DNA of 64,000 nt from Clostridiaceae bacterium Marseille-Q3526 (GTDB taxonomy: Bacteria > Bacillota > Clostridia > Lachnospirales > Lachnospiraceae). Below are positions 40,304-48,942 of this stretch, one piece after another; position 1 is the stretch's first letter; each line of letters opens with the position of its first letter. Location of the stretch: the NCBI GenBank assembly GCA_018223375.1, contig JAGTTS010000002.1:62001-126000 (forward strand), given 5' to 3'. Both the position numbers and the translations under genes were made by a program. The notes under the pieces were generated by a model that did not search any database, was not told the origin of the DNA, and worked only from the letters and a program-made list of their open reading frames with translations.

Positions 40304-40726
40304 ATGGAACTGTATATGCTTTTATACCGGGCATTTCACGCTCAGAGAAAACGGCTGCGGCCTTATATGGCACAGATTGGCCTGGCGCCGGGCCAGCCTA
40401 AAATTCTGCGGTACGTGTTAAACCACGAGGGATGTATGCAGAAGGAGGCGGCGGAAAGCTGCGACATTGAACCGGCAACCATCAGCCGCATGATTGACAC
40501 CCTGGAAAAGGGAGGGCTTGTAAGGCGGGTAATTCCGGAGAACAACAGAAGGGCCGGCAGCCTGTATCTCACAGAAAAGGGAGAGGAGAGCTACCGGCTC
40601 TGGGAGGCCCACTGCCGGGAAATTGAGAAGGAAATGCTGGTCGGCTTTTCCGAGGGGGAGAAGAAACAGGTGGCGGATTACCTGAGCCGCATTTACAGGA
40701 ATTTAAGCGGCCGGGACGCTCTTTAA
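40304..40726 (+). CDS. MarR family transcriptional regulator
   Basis: A protein of about 140 residues with a winged helix-turn-helix: GLAPGQPKILRYVLNHEGCMQKEAAESCDIEPATISRMIDTLEKGGLVRRVIPENNRRAGSLYLTEKG is the DNA-binding helix and wing. It contains two Cys in the DNA-binding part (Cys 46 and 54 region), so thiol sensing is possible. ATG 40304 follows GGGAGAAAAG. It is 17 bases before the ABC exporter pair and likely represses it and itself. Confidence 0.9.
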   Translation: MELYMLLYRAFHAQRKRLRPYMAQIGLAPGQPKILRYVLNHEGCMQKEAAESCDIEPATISRMIDTLEKGGLVRRVIPENNRRAGSLYLTEKGEESYRLWEAHCREIEKEMLVGFSEGEKKQVADYLSRIYRNLSGRDAL

Positions 40727-40743
40727 AGAGGAGGAGAGAAGCT

Positions 40744-42489
40744 TTGGAGGATTTAAAACGGATTTTTAAGTTTATGAAACCCTGCCGGAGAGAATTCTTT
40801 CTGGCGGTGATGTTTGTCATAATCGAGGCCAGCTTTGAGCTGACGATTCCCATGCTGATGGCAGATATGATCGACGTGGGAGTGGCTGACAGGGACATGG
40901 ATTACATTGTGGCCAGAGGACTGACCATGATGGCCTGCGCTCTGTTCGCCCTGGTTACAGGCCTTCTGTACGCCAGATTTTCGGCCAGAGCGGCCAACGG
41001 CTTTGGAGCCGCTCTGCGGGAGGCGGAGTATCGGAAGGTTCAGGAATATTCCTTTGAAAATCTGGAACACTTTGAGACCTCGTCTCTGATCACCAGGATG
41101 ACGGCAGACGTGACGGTGATGCAGAATACCATAAGCGGAGGCCTGAGGCCCTTAACCAGAAGCCCCATTATGCTTTTAATGGGACTTGGCATGACGTTTT
41201 ATCTGAATAAAAAACTGGTGCTGGTGTTTGCCGTCTGCATTCCTGTGCTGGCCTTTATTCTGTACCACATCGTCAGCCGCGTGGCCCCCATGTACGGCAG
41301 GCTCCAGAAGGCCATGGACCAGGTCAATGCAGTTGTCCAGGAGAATTTAAACGCAGTCCGGGTAGTGAAGGCCTTTGTGCGGGGCGAATATGAGGAGGAG
41401 AAATTTGCGCAGGTCAACGACAATTTAAGGGAGACCAGCCAGACCACGTTCCACTACGCGGTGATGAATCTTCCGGCCTTTCAGATCGTCATGTATACGG
41501 CGATTGTGCTGATTCTGTGGTTCGGAGGAAGAATGACGCAGATCGGCGGCATGCAGGTGGGAGAGCTGACAGGCTTTCTCAGCTATGTGCAGCAGATTAT
41601 CAACTCTTTAATGATGTTTTCCGGCGTTTTCCTGATGCTGACACGATCCCTGGCCAGCGCTAAGAGAATCGGAGAGGTATTTGACGAACCGTTAAACCTG
41701 GCGGACGGAGAGGGAGCCAGCCAGCAGGTGGAATGCGGTTCCGTGGACTTTGACCATGTATTTTTCAAGTATAAAAAAGAGGCGGAGGAGTATGTGCTCT
41801 CAGACGTCAGCCTTCACATAAAAGCCGGGGAGACGGTGGGCATTATCGGAGGAACCGGTTCTGCCAAGAGCACGCTGGTACAGCTGATTCCCCGTCTCTA
41901 TGATATTACGTCAGGAAGCCTGAAGGTAGGCGGAAAGGATATTAAAACGTATACCCTGGAACATCTGAGAGACGCGGTGGGAATTGTGCTCCAGAAAAAT
42001 CTGCTGTTTTCCGGCACGATCCGTGAAAATTTAAAGTGGGGAAATCCTGATGCAGACGAGGAGGAGCTTCAGTGGGCCTGCCGGGCGGCCTGCGCCGACG
42101 AATTTATCAGCCGGTTTCCGGAAGGGTACGACACAGATCTGGGACAGGGAGGCGTCAATGTATCCGGCGGCCAGAAGCAGAGGCTGTGCATTGCCAGAAC
42201 GCTGCTAAAGCATCCGAAGGTGTTGATTTTTGACGATTCCACCAGCGCTGTGGACACGGCTACTGACGCTAAAATCAGGGCAGAGCTGGCGAAGCTTTCC
42301 GACATGACGAAAATTATCATTGCCCAGAGAGTGTCCTCGGTAATGGATGCAGATCAGATTGTGATTCTGGAGGACGGAAACATCCACGCAGTGGGAAAGC
42401 ACAGAGAACTTTTGGAGACAGATCCAATCTATCAGGAACTTTACTATTCGCAGCAGAAGGGAGGAGAGGAAGATGGCGAGACAGTTTAA
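40744..42489 (+). CDS. ABC exporter subunit 1 (membrane-ATPase fusion, degenerate site)
   Basis: A 581-residue half-transporter of the heterodimeric LmrCD/BmrCD type. Six membrane helices (1-310) are followed by an ATPase. Walker A is GGTGSAKSTL, the signature is VSGGQKQRL, and Walker B is VLIFDDSTSAVD, where Asp replaces the catalytic Glu. The loss of the catalytic Glu is known for the degenerate nucleotide site of such heterodimers. Start is TTG at 40744 with GAGGAGAG upstream. It overlaps the partner gene by 17 bases. Drug or lipid export is likely; the substrate is unknown. Confidence 0.9.
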   Translation: MEDLKRIFKFMKPCRREFFLAVMFVIIEASFELTIPMLMADMIDVGVADRDMDYIVARGLTMMACALFALVTGLLYARFSARAANGFGAALREAEYRKVQEYSFENLEHFETSSLITRMTADVTVMQNTISGGLRPLTRSPIMLLMGLGMTFYLNKKLVLVFAVCIPVLAFILYHIVSRVAPMYGRLQKAMDQVNAVVQENLNAVRVVKAFVRGEYEEEKFAQVNDNLRETSQTTFHYAVMNLPAFQIVMYTAIVLILWFGGRMTQIGGMQVGELTGFLSYVQQIINSLMMFSGVFLMLTRSLASAKRIGEVFDEPLNLADGEGASQQVECGSVDFDHVFFKYKKEAEEYVLSDVSLHIKAGETVGIIGGTGSAKSTLVQLIPRLYDITSGSLKVGGKDIKTYTLEHLRDAVGIVLQKNLLFSGTIRENLKWGNPDADEEELQWACRAACADEFISRFPEGYDTDLGQGGVNVSGGQKQRLCIARTLLKHPKVLIFDDSTSAVDTATDAKIRAELAKLSDMTKIIIAQRVSSVMDADQIVILEDGNIHAVGKHRELLETDPIYQELYYSQQKGGEEDGETV

Positions 42490-44332
42490 TGGAAAACGTC
42501 CAAAGAATTTAAAGCGCACGGTATTAAAGCTTATGGGCTACATGGGAAATCATAAGTTTCTGCTCCTTCTGGTGGCTGTGTTGGTCTCTGTCAGCGCTTC
42601 GGCGGGACTTGCGGGAACCTACATGCTGAAGCCCATTGTCAATCAGTACATTGTGCCGGGAGACGTGGAAGGCCTGTTCCGGGCGGTGGCGTTTACAGGA
42701 ATGATCTATCTGTGCGGCGTGGCCGCAGCCTATGGCTACACCCAGACTATGGTGGTGGCGGCCCAGAAGATTATTTATGAAATCAGGCGGGATCTGTTTA
42801 ACCACATTCAGTCCCTGCCGCTGAAATACTTTGACACCAGAACCCACGGCGATATTATGAGCCGCTTTACCAACGATGTGGATACGATTTCCGACGCCTT
42901 CAATAACAGCTTTGCCATGATTGTCCAGAGCTTTATCCAGATTGTGGGAACCCTCACGTTGATTTTTGTGCTGAACTGGCGTCTGTCCCTGATTGTATTT
43001 GCCTGCTATATTCTGATGTTTTCCTACATTCGCTATAGTGGAAAAAAGAGCAAATATTACTTTAATTTTCAGCAGAAGTATCTGGGAGAATTGAACGGCT
43101 TTATTGAGGAGATGACAGCCGGCCAGAAGGTAGTGAAGGTATTTAACCACGAGCAGGCGGGAATCGAGGCTTTCCGCCAGAAAAACAGCCAGCTGAGAGA
43201 GGCGGCTACCAGCGCGCTGACTTACTCTGGAAGCATGGTTCCGGTGATCGTCAGCATCTCCTATGTGAATTTTGCCATTGTGGCCATGGTGGGCGGCTAT
43301 ATGGCCTTAAAGGGCTGGACGGATGTGGGAAGCCTTACCAGCTATCTTGTCTTTGTCCGCCAGACGGCCATGCCTATTAACCAGTTTACCCTCCAGTCCA
43401 ATTTTATGCTGGCCGCCATGGCCGGTGCAGAGCGGATCTTTGAAGCTATGGATGAGGAGCCGGAGGTCGATGAGGGAACCGTCACTCTGGTAAACAGAAA
43501 AGACTGTCCGGACGGAACCATTGAGGAATCTGGGGAACGGACGGGGCTTTGGGCCTGGAAGGACAGGAGGGCAGACGGAACGGTGCAGCTGATTCCCCTG
43601 CGGGGAGATGTGCAGTTTGAACATGTGAACTTTGGATATGAACCGGGACACCCCATTCTCAAGGACATCAGCCTTTATGCGAAGCCGGGGCAGAAGATTG
43701 CCTTTGTAGGCTCTACAGGGGCTGGAAAAACCACCATCACCAATCTGATCAACCGGTTTTACGATATAGACGGAGGGCGGCTCACCTACGACGGCATTGA
43801 CGTGGGCAGGATCAAAAAGGATGATCTGCGGCATTCCCTGGGAATTGTGCTGCAGGATACCCACCTGTTTACAGGAACCATAGAGGACAACATCCGCTAC
43901 GGCCGCCTGGATGCTTCCGGGGAGGAGGTGAGGGCGGCTGCCAGGCTGGCCAACGCCGATTCCTTTATCCGGCGGCTGCCGAAAGGCTACGATACTATGG
44001 TGACGGCGGACGGAGGAAATCTCTCCCAGGGCCAGAGGCAGCTGTTAGCCATTGCCAGAGCAGCGGTGGCAGATCCGCCGGTTCTGATCCTGGACGAGGC
44101 CACCAGCTCCATTGACACCAGAACGGAACGGCTGATTGAGAAGGGAATGGATCGGCTGATGGAGGGAAGGACGGTGTTTGTCATTGCCCACAGGCTGTCT
44201 ACAGTACGCAACTCCGATGCGATTATGGTACTGGAGCAGGGGCGGATCATCGAGAGAGGAAATCACCAGGAGCTGATCGCCCAGAGAGGAGAATACTACC
44301 AGCTTTACACAGGCATGTTCGAGCTGTCCTAG
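42473..44332 (+). CDS. ABC exporter subunit 2 (membrane-ATPase fusion, catalytic site)
   Basis: A 619-residue half-transporter and partner of the preceding gene. Six membrane helices span 25-330. An insert (about 330-375, NRKDCPDGTIEESGERTGLWAWKDRRADG) lies before the ATPase. Walker A is GSTGAGKTT, the signature is LSQGQRQLLAIARA, and Walker B is LILDEATSSID with a normal Glu. So the pair holds one active and one degenerate ATP site. AGGAGAGGAAG precedes the ATG inside the upstream gene. Under the same control as marR. Confidence 0.92.
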   Translation: MARQFNGKRPKNLKRTVLKLMGYMGNHKFLLLLVAVLVSVSASAGLAGTYMLKPIVNQYIVPGDVEGLFRAVAFTGMIYLCGVAAAYGYTQTMVVAAQKIIYEIRRDLFNHIQSLPLKYFDTRTHGDIMSRFTNDVDTISDAFNNSFAMIVQSFIQIVGTLTLIFVLNWRLSLIVFACYILMFSYIRYSGKKSKYYFNFQQKYLGELNGFIEEMTAGQKVVKVFNHEQAGIEAFRQKNSQLREAATSALTYSGSMVPVIVSISYVNFAIVAMVGGYMALKGWTDVGSLTSYLVFVRQTAMPINQFTLQSNFMLAAMAGAERIFEAMDEEPEVDEGTVTLVNRKDCPDGTIEESGERTGLWAWKDRRADGTVQLIPLRGDVQFEHVNFGYEPGHPILKDISLYAKPGQKIAFVGSTGAGKTTITNLINRFYDIDGGRLTYDGIDVGRIKKDDLRHSLGIVLQDTHLFTGTIEDNIRYGRLDASGEEVRAAARLANADSFIRRLPKGYDTMVTADGGNLSQGQRQLLAIARAAVADPPVLILDEATSSIDTRTERLIEKGMDRLMEGRTVFVIAHRLSTVRNSDAIMVLEQGRIIERGNHQELIAQRGEYYQLYTGMFELS

Positions 44333-44512
44333 CATCCTGAAGGCGGCTCCGCTTGATACAGAGGCACAGCCCTGCGGCGGGATGGAGATGAAAAATTAAG
44401 ATAATGAAAGAATAGCGTAAGATTTTGTTTATACAGACGGCAGGGGACTGTGGTAAAATAAAAGAAAAGCCAGAAAAAGACCAGTATGCTTTTTCGGGAA
44501 AGGGGGATCTGT

Positions 44513-45787
44513 ATGAAAAAGGAGATTGCGCTGAAACCGCCGTGCAGGGAGTATGACGTGCAGGGGATGGAGAGCTGGCTGCAGTATCAGAGCCTTTCGG
44601 GAAACCGCCTGTTTGATACGGCGGGGAGAACCTTTTACTTTCAGGAGGCGGAGCCGAAAAAGCTGGTTTTCCGCCTGGAGCCTCACGGAAAAAAACAGAT
44701 ATCTGAGGAACAGAAGGAAGACTGGAAAAAGCGTGGCTGGAGCTATGCGGCCTCCTACCGTCGTCTTTACGATATTTTCTTTTCTGAGACAGAGGAGAGA
44801 GACGAGGCGGAGGCGCTGGCCTCTTCCCAGAGCGTGGGACTTCAGTTCCTGGATCAGCGGTTTGGAAGCTGGAGACTTTTGGGGATTTTTTTCATAGCGC
44901 TGGCGGCGGTATTATGCTGGCTGTGCTGGAAAAATGGAGACACGATCCTTCAATTTTTATATGGAAATGGACCGTTTGCAGTTCTCCTGCTGGCTGCATT
45001 CACGATGTTCTGGCTTTCTGCATGGATCATGGGAGCATGGATCAGGGGACAGACAGAGGCGCTGAAGGCAGGAAGGCCCATGCCGGAGGAGGATTACCAG
45101 GGTTCCATGAGAAAGGCAGGAAAATTTTTAAAGGTTCTGCAGATATTCTGGACTGGAACCGTCCTGCTGGCGCTTGTGATGAATCTCTCCGGATCCTCCG
45201 GCAGTCTGGGGGAGACGGCTGGCCGCAGCGATTTTCTAAGCCTTGCCAAAATGGAAGGAGAGTACTATACTCCGGCTTTAGAACAGGGGGAACCGACAGG
45301 ACAGAGCTACAGGACAGAAAGAAATCCCCTGGTGAAGAAAAACCTCTATGTAGAACAGTCAGGCTATAAATTTCAGACTCAGGAGGAGCTGGAGCGGTAT
45401 GCAGAGGCTGGAATGTCAGATGAAATCGCCCCTGCGAGGGAGAAAGCCCGGGAACAGGCGGCAGCGCCGGGCATTCCTGTAAAGCTGGAGCTCTATCTCT
45501 ATGAGACGAGGCGGGAGGAGGATGCAGAAAAGCTGGTCAATCAGGTCTGCTCAAAATACATGGGAATTTCCCAGAAAGCAGATCTGTACCAGAATGGAAT
45601 TTATGAGTTTGACGACGCCAGCGTAATTCAAATGGAAGAAAACAGGCAGATTGTCTGCGCCAGAGGAGGAAAAACAGCTGCCATCCTCATCTATGAGGGA
45701 GACTTAGACATGAACGGCCAGCTGGAGTACATTTCCCAGGCTGTGCTGGCCGGGAAGGACAGCTGGAAGGAGGAGCTGGCGAATTAA
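44513..45787 (+). CDS. DUF2812-like membrane protein
   Basis: A protein of about 424 residues. The N-terminal 110 residues resemble DUF2812 (YDVQGMESWLQYQSLSGNRL ... WKKRGWSYAASYRRLYDIFF). Two membrane helices lie at about 122-142 (LLGIFFIALAAVLCWLCW) and 157-180, and a third at about 210-228. The C-terminal 190 residues are an extracytoplasmic domain. DUF2812 proteins often accompany PadR regulators, but none is next to this gene. ATG 44513 has AAGGGGGA upstream. Function unknown; membrane stress sensing is possible. Confidence 0.7.
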   Translation: MKKEIALKPPCREYDVQGMESWLQYQSLSGNRLFDTAGRTFYFQEAEPKKLVFRLEPHGKKQISEEQKEDWKKRGWSYAASYRRLYDIFFSETEERDEAEALASSQSVGLQFLDQRFGSWRLLGIFFIALAAVLCWLCWKNGDTILQFLYGNGPFAVLLLAAFTMFWLSAWIMGAWIRGQTEALKAGRPMPEEDYQGSMRKAGKFLKVLQIFWTGTVLLALVMNLSGSSGSLGETAGRSDFLSLAKMEGEYYTPALEQGEPTGQSYRTERNPLVKKNLYVEQSGYKFQTQEELERYAEAGMSDEIAPAREKAREQAAAPGIPVKLELYLYETRREEDAEKLVNQVCSKYMGISQKADLYQNGIYEFDDASVIQMEENRQIVCARGGKTAAILIYEGDLDMNGQLEYISQAVLAGKDSWKEELAN

Positions 45788-45827
45788 ACAAATAAACCAA
45801 CCTGTGTTCCGGAAGGGAAAAGCACTT

Positions 45828-45881
45828 GAAAAGCCGTCTTCGCATAAGATACATTAACGTATCTGAAAGGCGGCTTTTTTT
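45828..45881 (+). terminator. Hairpin with T-run overlapping the sigK start
   Basis: AAGCCG (45830-45835) pairs with CGGCTT (45871-45876), with an inner GATACATTAACGTATC helix, then TTTTT. It ends the upstream transcript. It also covers the candidate sigK TTG start at 45880. Confidence 0.7.
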
Positions 45882-46191
45882 GAATACATTTCCCAAACCA
45901 TTATCGGCAGAAGAAGAACGGACCTGTCTGGAGCAGTACAGAAACGGAAGCGAGGAAGCAAAAGCCGTTCTGATAGAGAGGAATTTAAGGCTGGTGGCCC
46001 ATGTGGTCAAGAAATACCAGTACACAGATTACGAGACAGAAGATCTTCTGTCTGTAGGAACCATAGGGCTTATTAAAGCAGTAAATACGTTTAGGGCAGA
46101 CCGTGGTTCCAGGCTGGCTACCTATGCGGCCAAATGTGTAGAGAATGCTATCCTATCGCCAGGGAGTCAGAGACAGGCAGCGTTTTATTAA
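45880..46191 (+). CDS. sigK: Sigma-K, N-terminal half (split by skin element)
   Basis: Sigma-K coding runs to 46146; beyond that the frame reads 15 codons of the inserted element to a stop. The visible sequence is NTFPKPLSAEEERTCLEQYRNG, region 2.1 NLRLVAHVVKKYQ, and region 2.2-2.4 DLLSVGTIGLIKAVNTF...RLATYAAKCVEN. It stops where region 2.4 should continue. TTG 45880 is preferred, giving a protein without a pro-sequence. TTG 45826 would translate the terminator hairpin into an odd basic leader. Excision joins it to 52106 onward, giving about 205 residues. Sigma-K directs late mother-cell sporulation genes. Confidence 0.9.
   Translation: MNTFPKPLSAEEERTCLEQYRNGSEEAKAVLIERNLRLVAHVVKKYQYTDYETEDLLSVGTIGLIKAVNTFRADRGSRLATYAAKCVENAILSPGSQRQAAFY
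46144..46153 (+). other. Left att border of the skin element
   Basis: Crossover probably within AA of AATG (46144-46145). The element half begins GCTATCC (46147-46153), complementary to the GGATAGC at the right border. Confidence 0.8.
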
Positions 46192-46391
46192 TCGGCCGGC
46201 GGATGCAGGGCAGCCTCGATGACTGCATCCAGAAGCGCTTTTTTCTGTTCCTGGGACTTTGCAGAGGACTGGATGATGTGGAGTACCGCGTCAGCGTGAA
46301 TCTGGGCGGCTTTTCTGGCCAGCTCAAGCTTTCCTTTGTCAGTGGAAGGTTCATGGATCACAATGCGAAGCGGAATATTTTTTCCTGCCAT
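46188..46391 (-). CDS. Small protein inside skin element; candidate recombination directionality factor
   Basis: A 67-residue protein on the minus strand beginning MAGKNIPLRIVIHEPSTDKGKLELARKAAQ, with GGGAAAGAGAT upstream. It has an N-terminal beta strand and two helices (ARKAAQIHADAVLHIIQSS; QEQKKALLDAVIEAAL). It ends 41 bases from the left att border. In C. difficile a small protein encoded in the skin element is the directionality factor needed for excision; position and size make this gene the best candidate here. That role is inference only. The family is not recognised with certainty. Confidence 0.6.
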   Translation of the reverse strand: MAGKNIPLRIVIHEPSTDKGKLELARKAAQIHADAVLHIIQSSAKSQEQKKALLDAVIEAALHPPAD

Positions 46392-46528
46392 AGATACATC
46401 TCTTTCCCAGCGCCAGAAAACAGAGACCTGCAGTTTTGCTTTCTGACGCTGTATTTATTTTTCTGCTGCAGTAGTCTATGAGAGAAGGCCGGTATTCTAT
46501 TCACATCAGAACAAAATTTGAGTGAAAT

Positions 46529-46541
46529 GTGATGATGTCAC
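46529..46541. promoter_or_regulatory. Crp/Fnr-type operator of SDR operon
   Basis: GTGATGATGTCAC, that is GTGA-N5-TCAC. Its centre is about 41 bases before the start predicted from TATAGT (46564-46569). No -35 box is present, which fits class II activation. The same pattern is at 48943-48955. Confidence 0.7.
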
Positions 46542-46598
46542 AGAAAAAGAGTTCAATTCCCTGTATAGTAAAACCATAATAATACAGGAGGTGCTCTT

Positions 46599-47345
46599 AT
46601 GAGATTAAAAGATAAAGTCGCCATTATTACAGGAGGAAGCAGGGGAATTGGATTTGCTGCTGCAGAGAAATTTCTGGAGGAGGGAGCGTCTGTCATTATT
46701 ACAGCCAGCTCCCAGGCCACAGCAGAAGGAGCTGTATCGAAATTGAAAGAAAAGTATCCGGAAGCCGCAGTGGCTGGAATCTGGCCGAATCTGGCCAGCC
46801 TGGAATCAGTCCGCGCCGCGTTTAGAGAGGTGGAGGAGCGGTTCGGAGGCGTAGACATTCTGGTAAACAACGCAGGCGTTTCTGAAAGTACGCCGTTTGC
46901 AGAGTATACAGAGGAAATTTTTAATAAGGTGATGGACTTAAATGTGAAAGGCGTCTTCCACGCATCCAGAGCAGTGGTGGAATCCATGATAAAAAGAGGC
47001 GGCGGAGTAATTCTTTCTACATCCTCCATGGTCAGCATTTCCGGCCAGCCCAGCGGGTTTGCCTATCCGGCATCCAAGTTTGCAGTAAACGGCCTGACTG
47101 TATCCCTGGCGAGAGAGCTGGGACCGAAGGGAATCCGGGTTAATGCTGTGGCCCCTGGAATTATAGAGACAGATATGATGAGGGCAGTGCCGAAAGAAGT
47201 GCTCGATCCCATGATTGAAAAAATCCCTCTGCGCCGTCTGGGACGTCCGGAGGACATTGCCAATGCCTTCGCATTTCTGGCCTCAGATGAGGCTTCCTAT
47301 ATCACAGGCGCAGTGCTGAGTGTAGACGGCATGGCGAGAGCCTAG
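46599..47345 (+). CDS. Short-chain dehydrogenase/reductase (SDR)
   Basis: A 248-residue classical SDR. The cofactor loop is TGGSRGIGFAAAEKF, with NNAGVS, the catalytic Ser in STSSMVSISG, and YPASK (Tyr-x3-Lys). The sequence after YPASK (FAVNGLTVSLARELGPKGIRVNAVAPGIIETDM) and the end YITGAVLSVDGM match the FabG/SDR group. It is an NAD(P)H-dependent oxidoreductase with unknown substrate. ACAGGAGG precedes the ATG. First gene of a probable operon with the ferredoxin and NapH-like genes, inside the skin element. Confidence 0.9.
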   Translation: MRLKDKVAIITGGSRGIGFAAAEKFLEEGASVIITASSQATAEGAVSKLKEKYPEAAVAGIWPNLASLESVRAAFREVEERFGGVDILVNNAGVSESTPFAEYTEEIFNKVMDLNVKGVFHASRAVVESMIKRGGGVILSTSSMVSISGQPSGFAYPASKFAVNGLTVSLARELGPKGIRVNAVAPGIIETDMMRAVPKEVLDPMIEKIPLRRLGRPEDIANAFAFLASDEASYITGAVLSVDGMARA

Positions 47346-47421
47346 GACAGAGAGCAGAAAAAATAAGAGTGACAGGAAACCGGGCCGCGGAAGAATATGC
47401 CGCGGCCTGGGAGGAGCGAAA

Positions 47422-47625
47422 ATGGAACGGAAACGAAAAAAGGCTCTGGTCGATCAGAGGCTGTGCGTGGCCTGCGGCTGCTGTGTGAAAGCCTGCCCTG
47501 TACAGGCGGTGCAGGTGGTGAAAGGGATTATGGCAAAGGTAGACTGGGGACGATGCGTGGGGTGCGGCAGATGTGTGAAGGAATGTCCGGCCAGCGTGAT
47601 TTCCCTGCAGGAGGTAAAAGCATGA
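47422..47625 (+). CDS. Ferredoxin-like 2[4Fe-4S] protein
   Basis: A 67-residue protein with two Fe-S motifs: CVACGCCVKACPVQAV and CVGCGRCVKECPASVI. The basic N-terminus (MERKRKKALVDQ) and the short length fit a small electron carrier. GGGAGGAGCG is upstream. It overlaps the next gene by four bases (ATGA), so electron flow to that membrane protein is likely. Part of the redox cargo of the skin element. Confidence 0.9.
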   Translation: MERKRKKALVDQRLCVACGCCVKACPVQAVQVVKGIMAKVDWGRCVGCGRCVKECPASVISLQEVKA

Positions 47626-48191
47626 AAAAACAGTGGTATGATTATCTGTGGGTGCTGTCCCTTACCTATCTGATTCTGGGATTTTTTAATATTTTATTTG
47701 CGTGGCTGGGGTTAATCTGCTTCTTTCTTCCGCTGCTTATTTCCCTTTCCAGGGGGACGAAGGGCTACTGTAATCAGTACTGCGGAAGGGGCCAGCTGTT
47801 TGGAATTCTGGGAGGCAGACTGGGGCTGTCCAGAAAACGTGATATGCCTGGGTGGATGAAAGGAAAAAAATTCCGCTATGGATTTCTCGTCTTTTTTCTC
47901 CTGATGTTTGCCCAGATGCTATGGAATACCTATCTGGTATTTGCGGGAGCCCAGGATTTAAAGCAGGTGGTGACGCTTCTGTGGACCTGGAAACTGCCCT
48001 GGCACTGGGCATACCACGGCACGCTGTTTCATGAGGGCATGGCCCAGTTTGCCTTCGGCTTTTACAGTGTAATGCTGACCTCCACAGTTCTGGGAATTTT
48101 TATGATGACTCTTTTTAAACCCAGAAGCTGGTGTGTAATCTGCCCGATGGGAACCATGACCCAGATGATCTGCAGGGTAAAGAACCGCTAG
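47622..48191 (+). CDS. NapH-like membrane Fe-S protein
   Basis: A protein of 189 residues with four to five membrane helices (10-40, 75-100, 135-165). It has cysteine motifs CNQYCGRG (residues about 50-57) and CVICPMGTMTQM near the end, matching the cysteine signatures of the NapH/Fer4_5 group of membrane electron-transfer proteins, though without a full ferredoxin domain. That role may be met by the separate ferredoxin before it. It probably links a quinol or membrane donor to the ferredoxin. CAGGAGGT lies upstream. A longer upstream frame overlaps the ferredoxin gene and is not supported. Confidence 0.82.
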   Translation: MKKQWYDYLWVLSLTYLILGFFNILFAWLGLICFFLPLLISLSRGTKGYCNQYCGRGQLFGILGGRLGLSRKRDMPGWMKGKKFRYGFLVFFLLMFAQMLWNTYLVFAGAQDLKQVVTLLWTWKLPWHWAYHGTLFHEGMAQFAFGFYSVMLTSTVLGIFMMTLFKPRSWCVICPMGTMTQMICRVKNR

Positions 48192-48223
48192 AGGAAGGTC
48201 TTTGGAGCTGCCCAGAATTCTTC

Positions 48224-48883
48224 TTATGTATTCTGAAGCGCGCGCAGCTTTTTCTCATCCAGGACAGCCACCATGCCCCGGGACAGACGTACCATGCCCT
48301 CGTTCTGAAAATAGCGGAGCATTCTGGTGATAACCTCTCGGTGGGACCCCAGATGGTTGGCAATGGTTTCATGAGTGATTTTTAATTCATAGGTTCCCTC
48401 AATGGCGGCCTCCTCCAGCAGGAAGGCCGCTACGCGCTTGTCAAGGCTCTTCCACATAATCTGCTCAATCAGCCACATCACGTCAGAAAACCGGGAAGCC
48501 ATCAATTCGTTGGTATAGTTGGCTGCCGGCGCAGATTCATTCATAATATTTTTGTATACATCTGCCGGAATGATCCACAGCTCAGTATCTTTTTCCGCTT
48601 CAATTATAATCTCAAACTGAATAGAGCGCATGATGCAGGATGCGGAAAAAAGGCACATATCCATGTCAAACAGACGGTAAAGGGTGATTTCCCTCCCTTC
48701 ATCGGAGAGAATGTAGGCCCGGAGCTGACCTGATTTCAAAAGGAGCAGACCGGTGCAGTCTGCGCTTCCGTTATGGACGACCGTACCCTTGGAAACCCGG
48801 CTTGTCATGAGACTTCCAAGGAGTCTGTCCTGCTGGTTTTTAGTTAATTGGTTCCAAATTGGAAAACTGTTTTGAAAGTCCAT
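48224..48883 (-). CDS. Crp/Fnr family transcriptional regulator
   Basis: A 219-residue regulator. The N-terminal cyclic-nucleotide-like beta barrel is residues 20-120 (GTVVHNGSADCTGLLLLKSGQLRAYILSDEGREITLYRLF). Cys lie in ADC, MCLF and ASC, but not in the FNR Fe-S pattern. The C-terminal HTH is THETIANHLGSHREVITRMLRYF. Its recognition helix keeps the R-E-x3-R spacing that CRP uses to read GTGA. Matching GTGA-N5-TCAC sites stand before the SDR and thioredoxin genes. It is convergent with the NapH-like gene and divergent from thioredoxin. The sensed signal (redox, oxygen or other) is unknown. Confidence 0.9.
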   Translation of the reverse strand: MDFQNSFPIWNQLTKNQQDRLLGSLMTSRVSKGTVVHNGSADCTGLLLLKSGQLRAYILSDEGREITLYRLFDMDMCLFSASCIMRSIQFEIIIEAEKDTELWIIPADVYKNIMNESAPAANYTNELMASRFSDVMWLIEQIMWKSLDKRVAAFLLEEAAIEGTYELKITHETIANHLGSHREVITRMLRYFQNEGMVRLSRGMVAVLDEKKLRALQNT

Positions 48884-48906
48884 CTGTTTCCTCCTTCTCT
48901 GAAACC

Positions 48907-48935
48907 AGTATAAAACGGAGGAGGGGTTCTGTCAA
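48907..48935 (-). promoter_or_regulatory. Promoter of the Crp/Fnr gene
   Basis: On the minus strand TTGACA (48935-48930), 17-bp spacer, TATACT (48912-48907). A consensus promoter that needs no activator. Confidence 0.8.
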
Positions 48936-48942
48936 TTTGAAG

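Noticed and set aside
45826..46191. sigK as a simple frameshifted or truncated pseudogene
   Set aside because: Both halves are intact and in phase, the borders make a perfect dyad when joined, and a recombinase abuts the border. Decay would not give this.
47397..47621. N-terminal extension of the NapH-like protein
   Set aside because: The extension would overlap the ferredoxin gene in another frame. The ATGA overlap at 47622 with CAGGAGGT gives a better start.
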